A DNA stretch of 64,000 nt from Papio anubis (GCF_008728515.1 NC_044979.1:172766037-172830036); one strand, 5' to 3'; positions 43,500-55,489 are shown, counted from the first letter of the stretch. Made by a program: numbers and translations. Notes: a model not told the origin generated them from the letters alone.

Positions 43500-44061
43500 G
43501 GGCTTCTGCTCCTACTGGCTGTGTATGAAATTTGCTGCTTGTCTACACCTTGAACAGTGACACAGAGGCTGTCCTTCCAGTCGTCGTATCAGCTGTGCCT
43601 TCGAGAAGCCGTTGCAATTTTCTGTCAAGCCGGCTGCATCTGCATGGGGTGGTATGTGGGTTCTATCATTGGACCCCAGCGTCACAGGCCCACTCTGTAC
43701 CTTCTTGGCTCTGAAGTGGGTACCTGGTCACTTCTATGTCATATAGGATTCCTTGTCTGTGGATCAGGCATTCTGTGAACCCCCAGAGAGTGGTGTGTGC
43801 AGGAAAGATAAATCCAGAATAGACTCAGCGCATGTGCGGAAGGATCGTTTGGCATGGAAGGGGCTCGGTGTAGACAGGTGCTACCAAGGGATTGGTTGGG
43901 CTGGTTGAGGAACACTGTCTTATCGGGGGCTTGACATTGGTCTCTGTTGCTGGCAGTTGGACATTTAGAAGTGGCAGTAGCTCGATCGGCCTTGGTAAGT
44001 GGGAGTCCATGCTGTGGCTCCTCCTGTAGCCTCCACCTATGCCAAGGGGCAATCCAGTTCT
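43500..44061 (+). mobile_element. Probable ERVL/MaLR internal fragment
   Basis: Not clearly identifiable. It ends exactly at an LTR in the same orientation, and sequence such as 'GCTCGATCGGCCTTGGTAAGTGGGAGTCCATGC' resembles ERVL-type internal DNA. No meaningful ORF survives (longest 75 codons, antisense). Confidence 0.35.
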
Positions 44062-44400
44062 CCTTGCTGTGGACTGAAAGCTTGCATCCTTAGATTCATG
44101 TGTGAACGCCTAATCTCCAATGTGATGGTATTAGGAGGTGAGGCCTTTGGGCAGTGCTTGACTCATGGTGGGGGAGCCCTCGTGAATGGGATTGGTGCCT
44201 TTGTAAGAGACAGGAGACAGCTTCCATCCCCTCTCTCTCCTTCTCCATGTGAGGAAACAATAAAACAACTGCATTCTGCAAACCAGGAAGAGAAGCAAAT
44301 TGGCCAGCATCTTGACCTTGGCCTTCCCAGCTTCCATAACCGTGAGAAGTAAATTACTGTTGTTTAAGCCACCTGGTCCATATTAATTTGAAGACACCCT
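44062..44400 (+). mobile_element. MST/MLT1-type LTR (MaLR)
   Basis: 'TAATCTCCAATGTGATGGTATTAGGAGGTGAGGCC', 'GAATGGGATTGGTGCC' and 'CTTCCCAGCTTCCATAACCGTGAGAAGTAAATT' are diagnostic MaLR LTR runs. Confidence 0.9.
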
Positions 44401-44854
44401 TCATGCCAGTTCTCTAGCAGTCAGTGAGGAAGGCTGGCTCATGTGAACTTGGCGGTTGAGTGTCCCTTCTATAAGGGATAGTTTCTCCTTCTCCCCGACT
44501 CCCCCAGCCCCCCATAGCTTTCTTGAGACACAATTGATATACAATAAGATGTAAATATTTAACGTTTAAAAAATGAGTTTTAACATAACTATATATCTAT
44601 GAAGCCATCACCATAATCAAGAAGATGAACATCTCCATCACTCCTAAAAATGTCCCTTTGTCCTTTTGTAATCTCTCTCTCCCCAAAAACTTTTTAAGGG
44701 ACACTTGGAATGTGCTTGTCTCAGTGGAAACTGACTTAGGTAAATAGTTCAGAGAAACCACCTGCTTTTCCATACCCCTGACTTCTATAAATAAGGATCA
44801 CCATAAGAACAGAATTACCAGAAGGCATATTTTTCTTAAAAACATTTTTGTTGG
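44401..44854 (-). mobile_element. L1M 3' UTR fragment, antisense (core 44515-44690)
   Basis: 'CACAATTGATATACAATAAGATG ... ATGAAGCCATCACCATAATCAAGAAGATGAACATCTCCATCAC' is a standard old L1 3' UTR run in reverse. 44690-44854 is unassigned. Confidence 0.7.
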
Positions 44855-45131
44855 GGCCAGGGTTGGTGGCTCATGCCTGTAACCCCAGCACTTTGGGAGA
44901 TTGAGACAGGAGGATCACTTGAGTCCAGACATTTGAGCCCAGCCTGGGCAATGCAGTGAGACCCCATCTCTACAAAATAATTTAAAAATAAGCCGAGTGT
45001 GGTGGCATGCACCTATAGTTCCAGCTACTCAGGAGGCTCAGGCAGGAGGATCACTTGAGCCTGGGAGGTGGAGGCTGCAGCGAGCTATGATGGCACCACT
45101 GCATTCCAGCCTGTTTCAGAGAAAAAAAAAA
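44855..45131 (+). mobile_element. AluJ-type element
   Basis: Sense Alu with J-type features (GATCACTTGAGTCCAG) and an A tail, set between two L1M fragments. Confidence 0.9.
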
Positions 45132-45804
45132 TTGTGTTTGCATTATAACTCATATACCATAAAATTCACCCCTTTAAAGCATAAATTCCATGTATAGTCA
45201 CAAAGTTATGCAAGTCGTGCTACTATTTAATTCCAGCAACTTTTTATCATCCCCAGAGAGCAACTTTGTATTCCTTAGCAGTCAGTCCCCAGTCCCTTTT
45301 CTCCCCAGCCTCTGGCAACCACAGAGCAGCTTTCTGTCTGCTTGGATTTGCCAGTTCTGAGCATTTTATATAAATGGAATCATACATATGTGGCCTTTTT
45401 GACTGACAGGCTTCTTTCACTTAGCATAATGTTTTCAAGTTTCACCCATGTTGTGGCATGTATCAGTACTTCATTCCTTTTTTGTGGCCAAACAATATTC
45501 CATTGCATGGATATAGCCATATTTTGTTTATCCACTCATCGGTTGATGGACATTTGAGTGGTTTCCATCTTTTAGTTGTGATAAATAATACTGCTATAAA
45601 CACTTGTATACAAGTTTTTTGTGTGGACATGTTTTCCACTCTCTTGGATATCAACCTCGGAGCAGAATTACTAACTCATGTTGTAAAATACATGTTTAAC
45701 TTTTTGAGGAGCTGTCAGACTCAGACTGTTTTTCAAAGCAGTTACACTACTTTATATTCCCATGTTTCAATTTCTCCATGTCCTAGCCAACATTTATTAC
45801 CTCA

Positions 45805-45993
45805 TTTTTTTTTTTTTTTTTTTTTGTGGTGGAGCAGAAGAACAGGGTCTCACTCTATCGCCCCAGGCTGGAGTGTAATGGTGCCATCTTGGCTCACTGC
45901 AACCTTCATCTCCCGGGTTCAAGCAATCTTCCCTTCTCAGCCTCCCAAGTAGCTGGGACTACAGGCACACACTGCCATGCCCAGCTAACTGTT
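45805..45993 (-). mobile_element. 5'-truncated Alu
   Basis: T23 tract and the Alu 3' half, stopping at 'CATGCCCAGCTAA'. TSD TTATTACCTCA / TAATTACCTCA. Confidence 0.9.
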
Positions 45994-46470
45994 TTGTAAT
46001 TACCTCACTTTTTAATGATGACCATCCAATGATGTCAAGTGGTATCTAATTGTGTTTTGATTTGCATTTCCCTAATAAGTAATGGTGTTGTATATGTTTT
46101 CATATGCTTAGTGACCTTTTGTGTATTTTCTTTGGAGAAATGTTTATCAAAGTCATTTGCCCATTAAAAATTGGGTTATTTACCTTTTTACTATTGAGTT
46201 ATAAGAATTATTTATACATTGTATATACAGTCCTTCTATCAGATATGTAATTTGCATGTTTTCCCCCTCATTCTGTGGGTTATCTTCTGACTTTCTTGAC
46301 AATGTATTTGGAAGCACAAAACATCTTAATTTTGATGAAGTTCAATTTATTTTTATTTTTTCTTTTGTTGCTCTTTCTTTTGGTAGCATATCTAACAATC
46401 ATTATCAAATCCAAGGTCATAAAGTTTACTTCTATATTTTTTTCTAAAAGTTTTTTTTTTGTTTTTTGTT

Positions 46471-46720
46471 TTTTTTTTTTTTTTTTTTTTTGACGGGGTT
46501 TTTTTCTTTGCCCCAGCCGGGGGTGCAGTGGCGCGATCTCGGCTCACTGCAAGCTCTGCCCCCCCGGGTTCACGCCATTCTCCTGCCTCAGCCTCCCAAG
46601 TAGCTGGGACTACAGGCGCCCACCACCTCGCCCGGCTAATTTTCTTGTATTTTTAGTAGAGACGGGGTTTCACCGTGTTAGCCAGGATGGTCTCGATCTC
46701 CTGACCTCGTGATCCGCCCG
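46471..46720 (-). mobile_element. 5'-truncated AluY, Old World monkey-like
   Basis: T tract, then AluY sequence with CCACCTCGCCCGGC, ending at 'CGTGATCCGCCCG'. The first 30 bases after the tail are G/T-biased and irregular. Confidence 0.9.
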
Positions 46721-47838
46721 TTTTTGAATCATTTTTAGTTAATTTATACATATAGTGTGAGGTAGGACTATAACTTCATTCTTCTGCATATGGATATCCA
46801 GAGTCCCAGCACTGTTTGTTGAAAAGACTATTCTTTGTTCTTCTGTGAGATTTTTTAGTTATTCATTCTGAGTCTCTTGCATTTCAATATGTATTTTAGG
46901 ATCAGCTGATCAATTTCAACCAAAAAGAGAGAGGAAGCTAGAATTTGGATAGAGATTGCATTCAATCTTAGATCAACTTGGGGAGTATTGCTACCTCAAT
47001 AATATTCAATCTCCCAATCAATGAAACTGGGAAGTATTTCCATTTATAGATGACTTCTTTAATTTCTTTCAATGATATTTTCTGGGTTTCAGTGTACAAG
47101 TATAATCCTTCTTTGGTTAAATTTTTTTTCTAGTGCTTTATTTCTTTTGATGCTATAGTAAATAAAACTTTTTTCTTAATTTTAATTCAGAAATTTAATT
47201 TTTAATTTAGATTGTTCTTTACTGGTATATAGAAACTCAATTGCTTTTTTGTATATTGATCTTCTATCGTGTAATTTTGCTGAATTCATTTATTAGTTTT
47301 GGTGAATTTCTTAGAATTTTGATATGTAAGAAATATTTGATATTTTTGCAAATAAAACTATTTATACTTCTTCCTTTCTGATGCCTTTTATTTCCGTTTG
47401 TTGCCCAATTGGTCTGACTACAACCTCCAATACAATGTTGAATAGAATGGCAAGAGGAGCAATTCTTGTGTTGTTCCTTATCTGGGGGAAAGTATTCCAT
47501 TTTTCACCATTAGGTATGACATTGGCTGTGTTTTTCGTTGATACCCTTATCAGGTTGAGGAAGTTCCCCATTATTCTTAGTTTGCTGATTTTTTTTTTTA
47601 TTATGAAAGTGTGTTGGATTTTGTCAAATGCTTTTGCTGCATCATTGAGATAATCTTGTGTTTTTTCCTCTTTCTACATTAATATGGTATATTGATTAAT
47701 TAATTTTCAAGTATTAATTTAACCTTGCATTACTGGGATAAATCTCACTTGGTAATGCTGTATAGTCTTTTTGTACACTGGTAGATTTGGATTTTTAGTA
47801 TTTTTTTTCTGAAGATTTTCATATCAACATTTATAAAG

Positions 47839-47960
47839 GAGGCTACATGTGGTGGCTCACACCTACAATCCCAACATTTTTGGAGGCCAAGGCTGGAGAA
47901 TCACTTGAGCCTAGGAGTTCAAGACCGGTCTAGGCAACATAGTGAGATCCTGTCTCTAAA
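47839..47960 (+). mobile_element. FLAM (free left Alu monomer)
   Basis: Only a left arm is present: 'GGCTACATGTGGTGGCTCACACC' to 'GTGAGATCCTGTCTCTAAAAA', with no right arm. Confidence 0.8.
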
Positions 47961-49010
47961 AATATATGTATAGAGACATATATTTATAAAATAAATCATT
48001 TCATAAGAAAATCACTGAAGAGCTAAAAAGTTAGTGGGGAATTTTGGCCAAATTCCTGAGAAAAACGTGAACCAGAGAGGTAAGAGGAGTATTAGTACAC
48101 CGAAGATATTTTTTAACTCTGGATGTTTATGATGGTACAAATTCGAGCTTTGATTCTCCAGCTTCAAGTGGGAGACAGAAGTCAAGGATCAGGACTCCCT
48201 AGGATACCCACATTTGGCTGAAACCCTGAAGTACTCCACTGTCAGCACTTGAGCACAATACCATCACCACTTCCCCTGGCAAAGCATTTGAGATATGACA
48301 TGAATTTTAGAAGAAGCAAGCTCAAATCTTTTTTCTTTCTTTTTTTTTTTTTGAGACGGAGTCTCACTCTGTCGCCCGGGCTGGAATGCAGTGGCCGGAT
48401 CTCAGCTCACTGCAAGCTCCGCGTCCTGGGTTTATGCCATTCTCCTGCCTCAGCCTCCCGAGTAGCTGGGACTACCAGCGCCCGCCACCTCGCCCAGCTA
48501 GTTTTTTGTATTTTTTTAGCAGAGACGGGGTTTCACCGGGTTAGCCAGGATGGTCTCGATCTCCTGACCTCGTGATCAAATCTTTTCTAAATGAAAGCAT
48601 TGTCATGCTCTGTATTACAGAAACTGCTCAAGTGATTTTTGAACAGCAATAATCAGCAAGCAGGAATACAAGAAAACACTAGCTAAATACAACAGAAAAA
48701 AAAGACTGTAAAAACAGACCTAAAAAACCTACAAATAATGGAATTATCCAACAGATTATTCAACCATGAGTACCATGTTGAAAGAAATAAAGGATAAACC
48801 TAAACAAACGTTCAGAGAATTAGAACCTATTAAAAACAACACAGTAAAACTAATTACAACATCTAAACTAAAAATAATATAAATATAATTAAAATTAAAA
48901 AGAGGTGCTTGGCAAAGTATCAGACAGTGAAGGAAGGAAGAACTGATGAACTGAAAGACAGATGAGAAGAAATTTGCATTGTGTAATACAAACTTTTTAA
49001 ATATTTATTT
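47961..49010 (+). mobile_element. L1M 5' region/ORF1-like relic, sense, split by AluY
   Basis: 48590-48990 ('ACTGATGAACTGAAAGACAGATGAGAAGAAATT') and part of 48010-48320 resemble old L1 5' and ORF1 DNA. No open frame remains; assignment is approximate. Confidence 0.45.
48333..48575 (-). mobile_element. 5'-truncated AluY, Old World monkey-type
   Basis: Carries CAGTGGCCGGATCTCAGCTC, CCACCTCGCCCAGCTAG and a TTTTTTTAGCAGAGACGG run. It stops at CTCGTGA. TSD TCAAATCTTTT (48322 and 48576) is perfect, so this is a recent insertion. Confidence 0.95.
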
Positions 49011-49029
49011 ATTTATTTATTTTATTTAT

Positions 49030-49323
49030 TTTTTTTTTTTGAGACGGAGTCTCGCGCTGTGTCACCCAGGCTGGAGTGCAGTGGCGCGATCTCGGCTCAC
49101 TGCAAGCTCCGCCTCCCAGGTTCACGCCATTCTCCTGCCTCAGCCTCCCAGTAGCTGGGGACTACAGGCGCCCGCCACCACGCCCGGCTAGTTTTTTGTA
49201 TTTTTAGTAGAGACGGGGTTTCACCGTGTAGGCCAGGATGGTCTCGATCTCCTGACCTCGTGATCCACCCGCCTCGGCCTCCCAAAGTGCTGGGATTACA
49301 GGCTTGAGCCACCGCGCCCGGCC
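49030..49323 (-). mobile_element. AluY, Old World monkey-like
   Basis: Antisense AluY with high CpG retention, GGCTAGTTTTTTG and ACAGGCTTGAGCCACC variants. Confidence 0.95.
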
Positions 49324-49621
49324 TATTTATTTATTTTTTGAGATGGAGTTTCGCTCTTGTTGCCCAGGCTGGAGTGCAGTGGCGTGATCTCGGCTTGCTG
49401 CAATCTCCACCTCCTGGTTTCAAGTGAGTCTCCTGCCTCAGCCTCCCAAGTAGCTGGGATTACAGGCGCCCGCCACCACGCCCGGCTAATTTTTTGTATT
49501 TTTAGTAGAAACGGGGTTTCAGTGTGTTCGCCAGGATGGTTTCGATCTCCTGACCTTGTGATCCGCCCGCCTCGGCCTCCCAAAGTGCTGGGATTACAGG
49601 CGTGAGCCACCGCGCCCGGCT
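49324..49621 (-). mobile_element. AluS/Y element directly behind the previous one
   Basis: Separated from the previous Alu only by its own TATTTATTTATTTTTT tail. Confidence 0.95.
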
Positions 49622-50587
49622 GGCTAAAAGTTCTTTAAAAACCTAAGGGGTCTTGGGAAGGCTGCGTCCTTATGGTAGACAGTGCTAACTGACAACTGCG
49701 CCAACATGGGTATGAATATAACAATTTTGCAACATAAAAGCAACATGTAAGTATGCTCTAACCTAAAAAAAAGAAAAAAAATTCTTACTACATCTTAAAG
49801 AGTCATGTTAAAGCTTTTTCAAACAGAAAAATATATACCTAAGAAACCAGTAATTATTCGAACAGTTAACTACAAGTTAATTAACTTAGTGGGAAAAAAA
49901 TGGGTTCAACTGTTGCTCATGTTTGCTTCAAAGAAATGCCATTCAACTAAGAACTTTGCGCATTCATCTTATAACTGAAAGTTCTGATGCCTGGGGGCTG
50001 TAACACACATGCTACAGGAAGTCATCAGCTCCAAGCATTGGTGGGATGTGACAGACACTGTACAGGCTATCTGACTCAACGTCCAATCCCAGTCTCTTCC
50101 CCTTACTCTGATTATCGTAGAGTGAAACTGAATAGTTCACTTTCCCAGCCTCGATTGCATTTACGGATGGGCATGACACACAGTTCTGGCCAGTGAATGG
50201 AAGTAGCAGGCTTCTGGGGGCCTGATTTCTGGAAAAAGTCGAAGAATCTTAAACTCCCATCTTCTCCCTTCCAATCCTCTCTGCAGTTAACGTTAGATAT
50301 TTTACTGCCACATATGTAAGTAACTCTACAGTATGTTGTTATTATTATCATTTTTGTTAGCCCATGCATTCTAGCAGAAATGCTATTGCTCCCCTGTCAC
50401 AAGGGGTCGGGGGAATTTGATTAAAATACCTTAAAAAGCTGCTTGGAAGGATGTTAATACAAAAGTGACAATCACTGCTCCAGAGAGTTAATTATCTCTT
50501 AAAGAAAAGTTAAATATGCAAGAAAACTACATTTAATTCATACCCACATATTTACCATTCCCAGTGCTTATTTACTTACTTCACATT
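49622..50587. other. Unique DNA with a possible MLT1 scrap
   Basis: 50140-50235 ('CTTTCCCAGCCTCGATTGC ... TTCTGGCCAGTGAATGG') looks like the middle of an MLT1 LTR in plus orientation. The rest is unassigned; no gene. Confidence 0.4.
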
Positions 50588-50890
50588 TTATTTTATTTTT
50601 TTGAGACAGAGTCTCACTCTGTTGCCCTAACTGGAGTGCAGTGGCATGATCATGGCTCACCGCAGCCTCGAACTCTCAGGCTCAGGCCATCCTCCCACCT
50701 CAGCCTCTCGAGTAGCTGGGACTACTGGTATATGCCACCAGGCACTGCCAGCTAATTTTTTGTTTGTAGTTTTTGTAGAGACAAGTTTTCACTGTTGTCC
50801 AGTCTGGTCTTGAACTCCTGGGCTCAAGCAATCCTCCTGTCTTGGTCTCACAAAGAGATGGGATTACAGGCGTGAGCCACTATCCCCGGC
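50588..50890 (-). mobile_element. AluJ-type element (1 of 4 head-to-tail)
   Basis: Diverged antisense Alu with J-type 'CTCAAGCAATCCTCCTGTCTTGG'. Confidence 0.9.
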
Positions 50891-51026
50891 TTTATTTTAT
50901 TTTTTACAAAGAGATGGGGTCTCACTATGTTGTCCAAGCTGGTCTTAAACTCCTGGCCTCAAGCAATCCTCCTGCCTCACCCTCCCAAAAGTACTGAGAC
51001 TACAGGCGTGAGCCACCACACCCGGC
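50891..51026 (-). mobile_element. Alu left monomer, antisense (2 of 4)
   Basis: One arm only, from 'AGAGATGGGGTCTCACTATGTTG' to CACCACACCCGGC. Confidence 0.85.
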
Positions 51027-51354
51027 TTTATTTTATTTATTTATTTATTTTATTATTATTATTATTATTATTATTTTTTTGAGACAGAGTCTTGCACTGT
51101 TGCCAGACCGGAGAGCAGTGGCACAATCTCGGCTCACTGCAAGCTCCGTCTCCCGGGTTCAAGAGATTCCCCTGCCTCAGCCTCCTGAGTAGCTGGGATT
51201 GCAGGCGCCCGCCACTAATTTTTGTATTTTTAAGTAGAGACAGGTTTCACCATGCTGGCCAAGCTGGTCTTGAACTCCTGACCTCAAGTGATCCACCTGC
51301 TTCAGTCTCCCAAAGTGCTGGGATTACAGGAGTGAGCTGCCACTGCGCCTAGCC
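51027..51354 (-). mobile_element. AluS-type element with (TTTA)(TTA)n tail (3 of 4)
   Basis: The tail at 51027-51077 is a TTTA then TTA microsatellite. The body has small deletions. Confidence 0.92.
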
Positions 51355-51644
51355 TTTTTTTTTTTTTTTGAGACGGGATCTCACTGTGTTGCTCAGGCTG
51401 GAGTACAGTGGCACTATCTCAGCTCATTGCAGCCTTGATCTCCCAGCTTAAGTGATCCTCCCATCTCAGTCTCCTGAGGACTACAGAGGTGCACCATCAG
51501 GCCTGGGTAATTTTTAAATATTTTTTGTAAATTCCAGGTCTCGCTATGTTGCACAGGCTGGTCTCCAACGCTTGGGCTTAAGTGATCCTCCCACCTTGGC
51601 CTCCCAAAGTGCTGGGATTACAGGCATGAGTCACCTCGCCTGGC
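51355..51644 (-). mobile_element. AluJ-type element (4 of 4)
   Basis: Diverged antisense Alu with J-type features, ending CACCTCGCCTGGC. Confidence 0.9.
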
Positions 51645-52440
51645 TTATATTTTGTTTATCCACTTATTTGCTTCTACCTTTTGGCTCTTGTGAACAATGC
51701 TACAATGGACATAGGTATGTAAATATCCCTTCAAGACCTTGCTTGCAAATCTCTGGGGTATATATCCAGAAGTTGAGTTACTGGGTCTCATAGTAATTCT
51801 GTTTAATTTTTCCAGGGACTGCCATACTGTTTTCAATAGAGGCTTCACCATTTTACTTTCCTATCAGCTGTGCACAAGCATTCTAATTACTTCACATTCT
51901 GCCAACCCTTGTTATTTTTGTGGAGTTTTGGGTTTTATTTTTATTTTTTATAGTAGACATCTTAAGGGGTGTGAAAGTTTTCCTTTAACAGAGTTGAGGC
52001 TGAGTGTGGTGGCTCACGCCTGTAACCCCAGCACTTTGGGAGGCTGAGGTGCGTGGATGGCTTAAGACCAGGAGTTCAAGAGTAGCCTGGACAACATGGC
52101 GAAACCATGTCTCTACCAAAAATACAAAGATTAACTGGGCGTGGTGGCACATGCCTGTAGTCCCAGCTACTCAGGTGACAGGCGGGAGGGTCACCTGAGC
52201 TTGGGAGGTCGAGTCTGCAGTGAGCCATGATTGTGCCACTGCACTACAGTCTGGGTGACAGAGTGAGACTCTGTCACAAATAAATAGTGAGTTGAACCCA
52301 TTCACATTTAATATAGTTACTGATTTCTGATATTTTATGTTTTGCGTTACATTGTTCTCTTTATTATTTCTTTTACTTTCTTATTTCCTAGTTATTTTTT
52401 TGATAGACTGAATTTTCTTTTTTAAAAAAAAAAACTCCCT
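51645..52440 (-). mobile_element. L1M fragment, antisense, split by an Alu
   Basis: 'CTCTTGTGAACAATGCTACAATGGACATAGG', 'CTGGGGTATATATCCAGAAG' before the Alu and 'CCATTCACATTTAATATAG' after it are antisense L1. The two parts come from different L1 regions. Confidence 0.75.
51998..52286 (+). mobile_element. Alu element, diverged
   Basis: Sense Alu with GAGTTGA repeated on both sides as a short TSD. Confidence 0.9.
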
Positions 52441-52478
52441 TCTGATTGTTTGAAAAGTTATACTTATTATTTCTTATT

Positions 52479-52613
52479 TTTTCTTTTTATTTTTTTAGAG
52501 ATGGGGTCTTGCTATGTTGCCCAGGTTGGCCTTGAACTCCTGGCCTCAAGAGATCCTACTCCCTTAGCCTCCAGAATAGCTGAGACTACAGGTGCACACC
52601 ACGGAGCCAGGCT
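52479..52613 (-). mobile_element. Alu left monomer, antisense
   Basis: One arm ('GAGATGGGGTCTTGCTATG' to 'CCACGGAGCCAGGC') with a T-rich tail. Confidence 0.75.
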
Positions 52614-52639
52614 TTTTTCCTATTTGTCTATTGTCAGGT

Positions 52640-52755
52640 AAAAGCTCACGTTCCTTGAACACCTGCTATGTTCCAGTCCCTACACAGATCTTTTTATATT
52701 GATGATCTCATTTAATCCTTATAACAACACTATGGGGTTGCTCCTATTTTTTAAA
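52640..52755 (+). mobile_element. MIR SINE 5' part
   Basis: 'CACCTGCTATGTTCCAGTCCCTACAC' and 'ATCTCATTTAATCCTTATAACAAC' are typical MIR. Confidence 0.8.
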
Positions 52756-52759
52756 ATAA

Positions 52760-53165
52760 ACTTTATATTTAGAATAATTAATTTTAAATTAGAATTAATT
52801 TAGAAATATTTAGAATAAATATTTTTATTTTAGAGTAATGTTTTTAGGACTTAGATTCTAAGAAAAATGAAAGTGCTGTCGGCAATAGAGAGTTTCTGTT
52901 TACTCCACACCCAGTTTCCTTTAGTATTCATAGCTTCCATGGATATGCTGCATTTGCCAAAATTAATGAACCAATAGTGACACATTTTATTAGCTAAAAT
53001 CCATAGTTTATGCACATTTCCCAGGTTTTTGTCAAAATTTTACAATCTGTGTCAACCTACCACACGACATCAGCCTCTTGTCTCCTTAGGTTCTTGTTGG
53101 CTATGACGATAGTTTCTTTGTTTTGATGACCTTGGCAGTTTAGAGGAGATGCCCTTTAATTTAAT
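52760..53165 (-). mobile_element. L1M 3' UTR fragment, antisense
   Basis: 'TTTACTCCACACCCAGTTTCC', 'ATTAATGAACCAATAGTGACACATT' and 'TTGATGACCTTGGCAGTTTAGAGGAG' follow the old L1 3' UTR in reverse. Confidence 0.7.
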
Positions 53166-53509
53166 AAGACCTTTTAAACATCTTTCTCCATAAGCATTTA
53201 GAATGAATCAGTATCCATAATTTTTCCCTCTGGAATAAGATAAGATCTTAAACATCTCATGCTTTGTAGGAATAATCTAAAATTTCAGTTCCAATTGAGC
53301 AATAAAATTCTTTCTACATTTCTCTTTCTCTTTAAAATAGTTGATTAAATGTCTTAATCTTAAGATCTCAGTATAAATTGTATCAGTTTATTTGTATTTC
53401 TTACCACTTTTTCATGTTTTGAATTTAATTATCTTTCTTGAATTACTTTTTTCCACCTCCCTCCCCCTGAAGAAAATATTTTCAGAAAGGGTGGATGCGT
53501 GATAAACCT

Positions 53510-53660
53510 TCTGAGTCCTCCATGGTCACCCTTTTCTCATCTGCAACATGGAGATCAAAATACCTATGCCACAGAATTGTTGAAGATTTACAAGTTCATA
53601 CTTTCAAGCTTTTAGCAGAGTTCACTATACAAGCAATCAATAAATGTTAGCTCTTGTTAC
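53510..53660 (+). mobile_element. MIR SINE 3' part
   Basis: 'TTCTCATCTGCAACATGGAGATCAAAATACC' through 'CAATCAATAAATGTTAGCTC' is MIR 3' sequence. Confidence 0.8.
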
Positions 53661-55489
53661 TATTACAATGAGCACATATTATTTTGTAATTATAAAGAAA
53701 CTATGCACAGACACACGCAAGGAAGCAGGAATAGTGGTAAAGAAGGTGATAGTACGGAAAGTGATCTGACAGAATGGAAGAACAGGTGACATAACCACTA
53801 TTTTCAGCTTGGTAAATGTGGAAAAGGCCTGAGCATCTTTGCCAACCAGCTTAACCTGGGCTATGCTGTCATCCGTGGTCCAGACAGCCACGTGGGTGTT
53901 AGAAGCCACACGGCCCATCTGTCTCCTTTGAGGTCACTGGAGTTTATCAGCTGTTGTGTACCCTTAGCATGAGTCAGGAGGGTTCTGGAAAAATGTCTTT
54001 CTAGTTGCAAGGACCGGCAATTCAGTTCAAAGATTAATACACACAAAATAACACTTGAGAAGCATATGTCATGTCAAAGGCAGAACGTGTGTTCCAGAGG
54101 GAGGAACAAAACAGGAGTGCTCTCTAAACAGACCAGAATTTCTTCAATTGATTCTTTGTTACTCACGAGCAAGGGAGAGAGAACAAATTGTTATGCCTGA
54201 CACCAGATTTCAGGACTGGAATTTTGTAGTGTGATTCATGTAGCTATATTTAATATTTGCAGAGTCATCCAGTAACCCCTGTCAGAGCCCAGGGAAGCCT
54301 TCACCCTGGGGCAACTCCCTTCTCCACCATCCATGCACTGCTTAGGGACCCTTGTAGGACGGTCTTGGTATGACGTATCATTCCTCGCACTCTTGAATGG
54401 CAGTCGTGTCTCTATAAACACCAGTGCTGGCCAAACACAGCCAGGTCTTTCATGTCAATTTAGGAATGTGTTGCCCTCATAAAGATAAGGCATTTAGTGC
54501 GCTTGACCTTGTTAAAGGTCTGTGACCAGCTCAGAATTTTTAATACCCGGGGAGTAGGGCAGAGGCGCGGTAGGGGATGGACTCTAGTTCTTTCCTGTGC
54601 TCAGGGTAGAATCCCGGAATCTGAGTTGCCAAAAAAAAAAAAAAAAAAAGGAAAATAAAAATCGGATCATTAAGGTAGGATATTATGTTTAAATCTTATA
54701 ATGTACTTGTAAAGGTTGATGGCCTAATATGTAAGTAACAAAAGACATGGCTTCATCAGTTTCTACTTTAAAAGCTTTCACAGGAAAGAGATAAAGAATA
54801 ATGTGGCTAATAAATGACATGCTGATAAAGTATTAAAAGGAACAGAACGCTTCTGACGGCCTCACACTCTGGAAGGATGGGAAATAAGCAAATGCAAAAT
54901 ACAACAGCTGGGTAGACTCAAAGGAAATAAAAGAGGGGTTTCCCCCACCCCTGTACATTCCCTCAAGTAGGAGCTAAAAAGGAAAATAAAATTGCGCCAA
55001 ACCATGAGAGGGGAACACTTAAGTATTCTAATATTGTAAATAGACATTCAGGCTGAGTTTTCCATCCAAAAGCTAGGACAGGAAATAAATCCTTAAGCAT
55101 AAACTAAGAGACTAATAAGGAAATAATATTTTCAGGGCTTTAAACAAATAGTTTTTATTCAATGCAAAAACAACATAATCAAGACATTTTATCACACGTC
55201 ATATATGACAGCAAATACACTTACCAGGCTTCTTCCAAGAGCAAATGAGATAAAAGTACTTTGAAACCGTAAAATGTTATGCAAATGTGCAGTGATATTA
55301 GTGTTATTTGGGAAAATAAAAGCACTGGGTTTCTCCCTTTTCCTGTTTTCCATTCCTTTTAATTTACCTTAAAATACAAGTTTATTTCTGCTCACTTTAC
55401 CTGAGGAGTTGCCTAGTAGGAAATGCAACACACACGAAATCTGGTTTTTTCTTCCTGTCTTGTTCATTTGTGACAATATTTGTTTTTCC
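53661..55489. other. Unique DNA, 1.8 kb
   Basis: Largest repeat-free block right of 31 kb. No coding gene was recognised; the 79-codon minus ORF (53679-53918) has no visible domain. An A19 run sits near 54630. A candidate region for conserved non-coding sequence, but that cannot be judged from one genome. Confidence 0.4.

Larger units (their letters stand above)
45132..47835 (-). mobile_element. L1M (L1MA/MB-like), 2.7 kb, antisense, split by two Alus
   Basis: Runs from 3' UTR ('CTCATATACCATAAAATTCACCCC') through ORF2 C-terminal sequence ('ATGGACATTTGAGTGGTTTCC', 'GTTTTGATTTGCATTTCCC') into more upstream ORF2 ('CATTACTGGGATAAATC' near 47730). All frames are broken. Confidence 0.9.
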
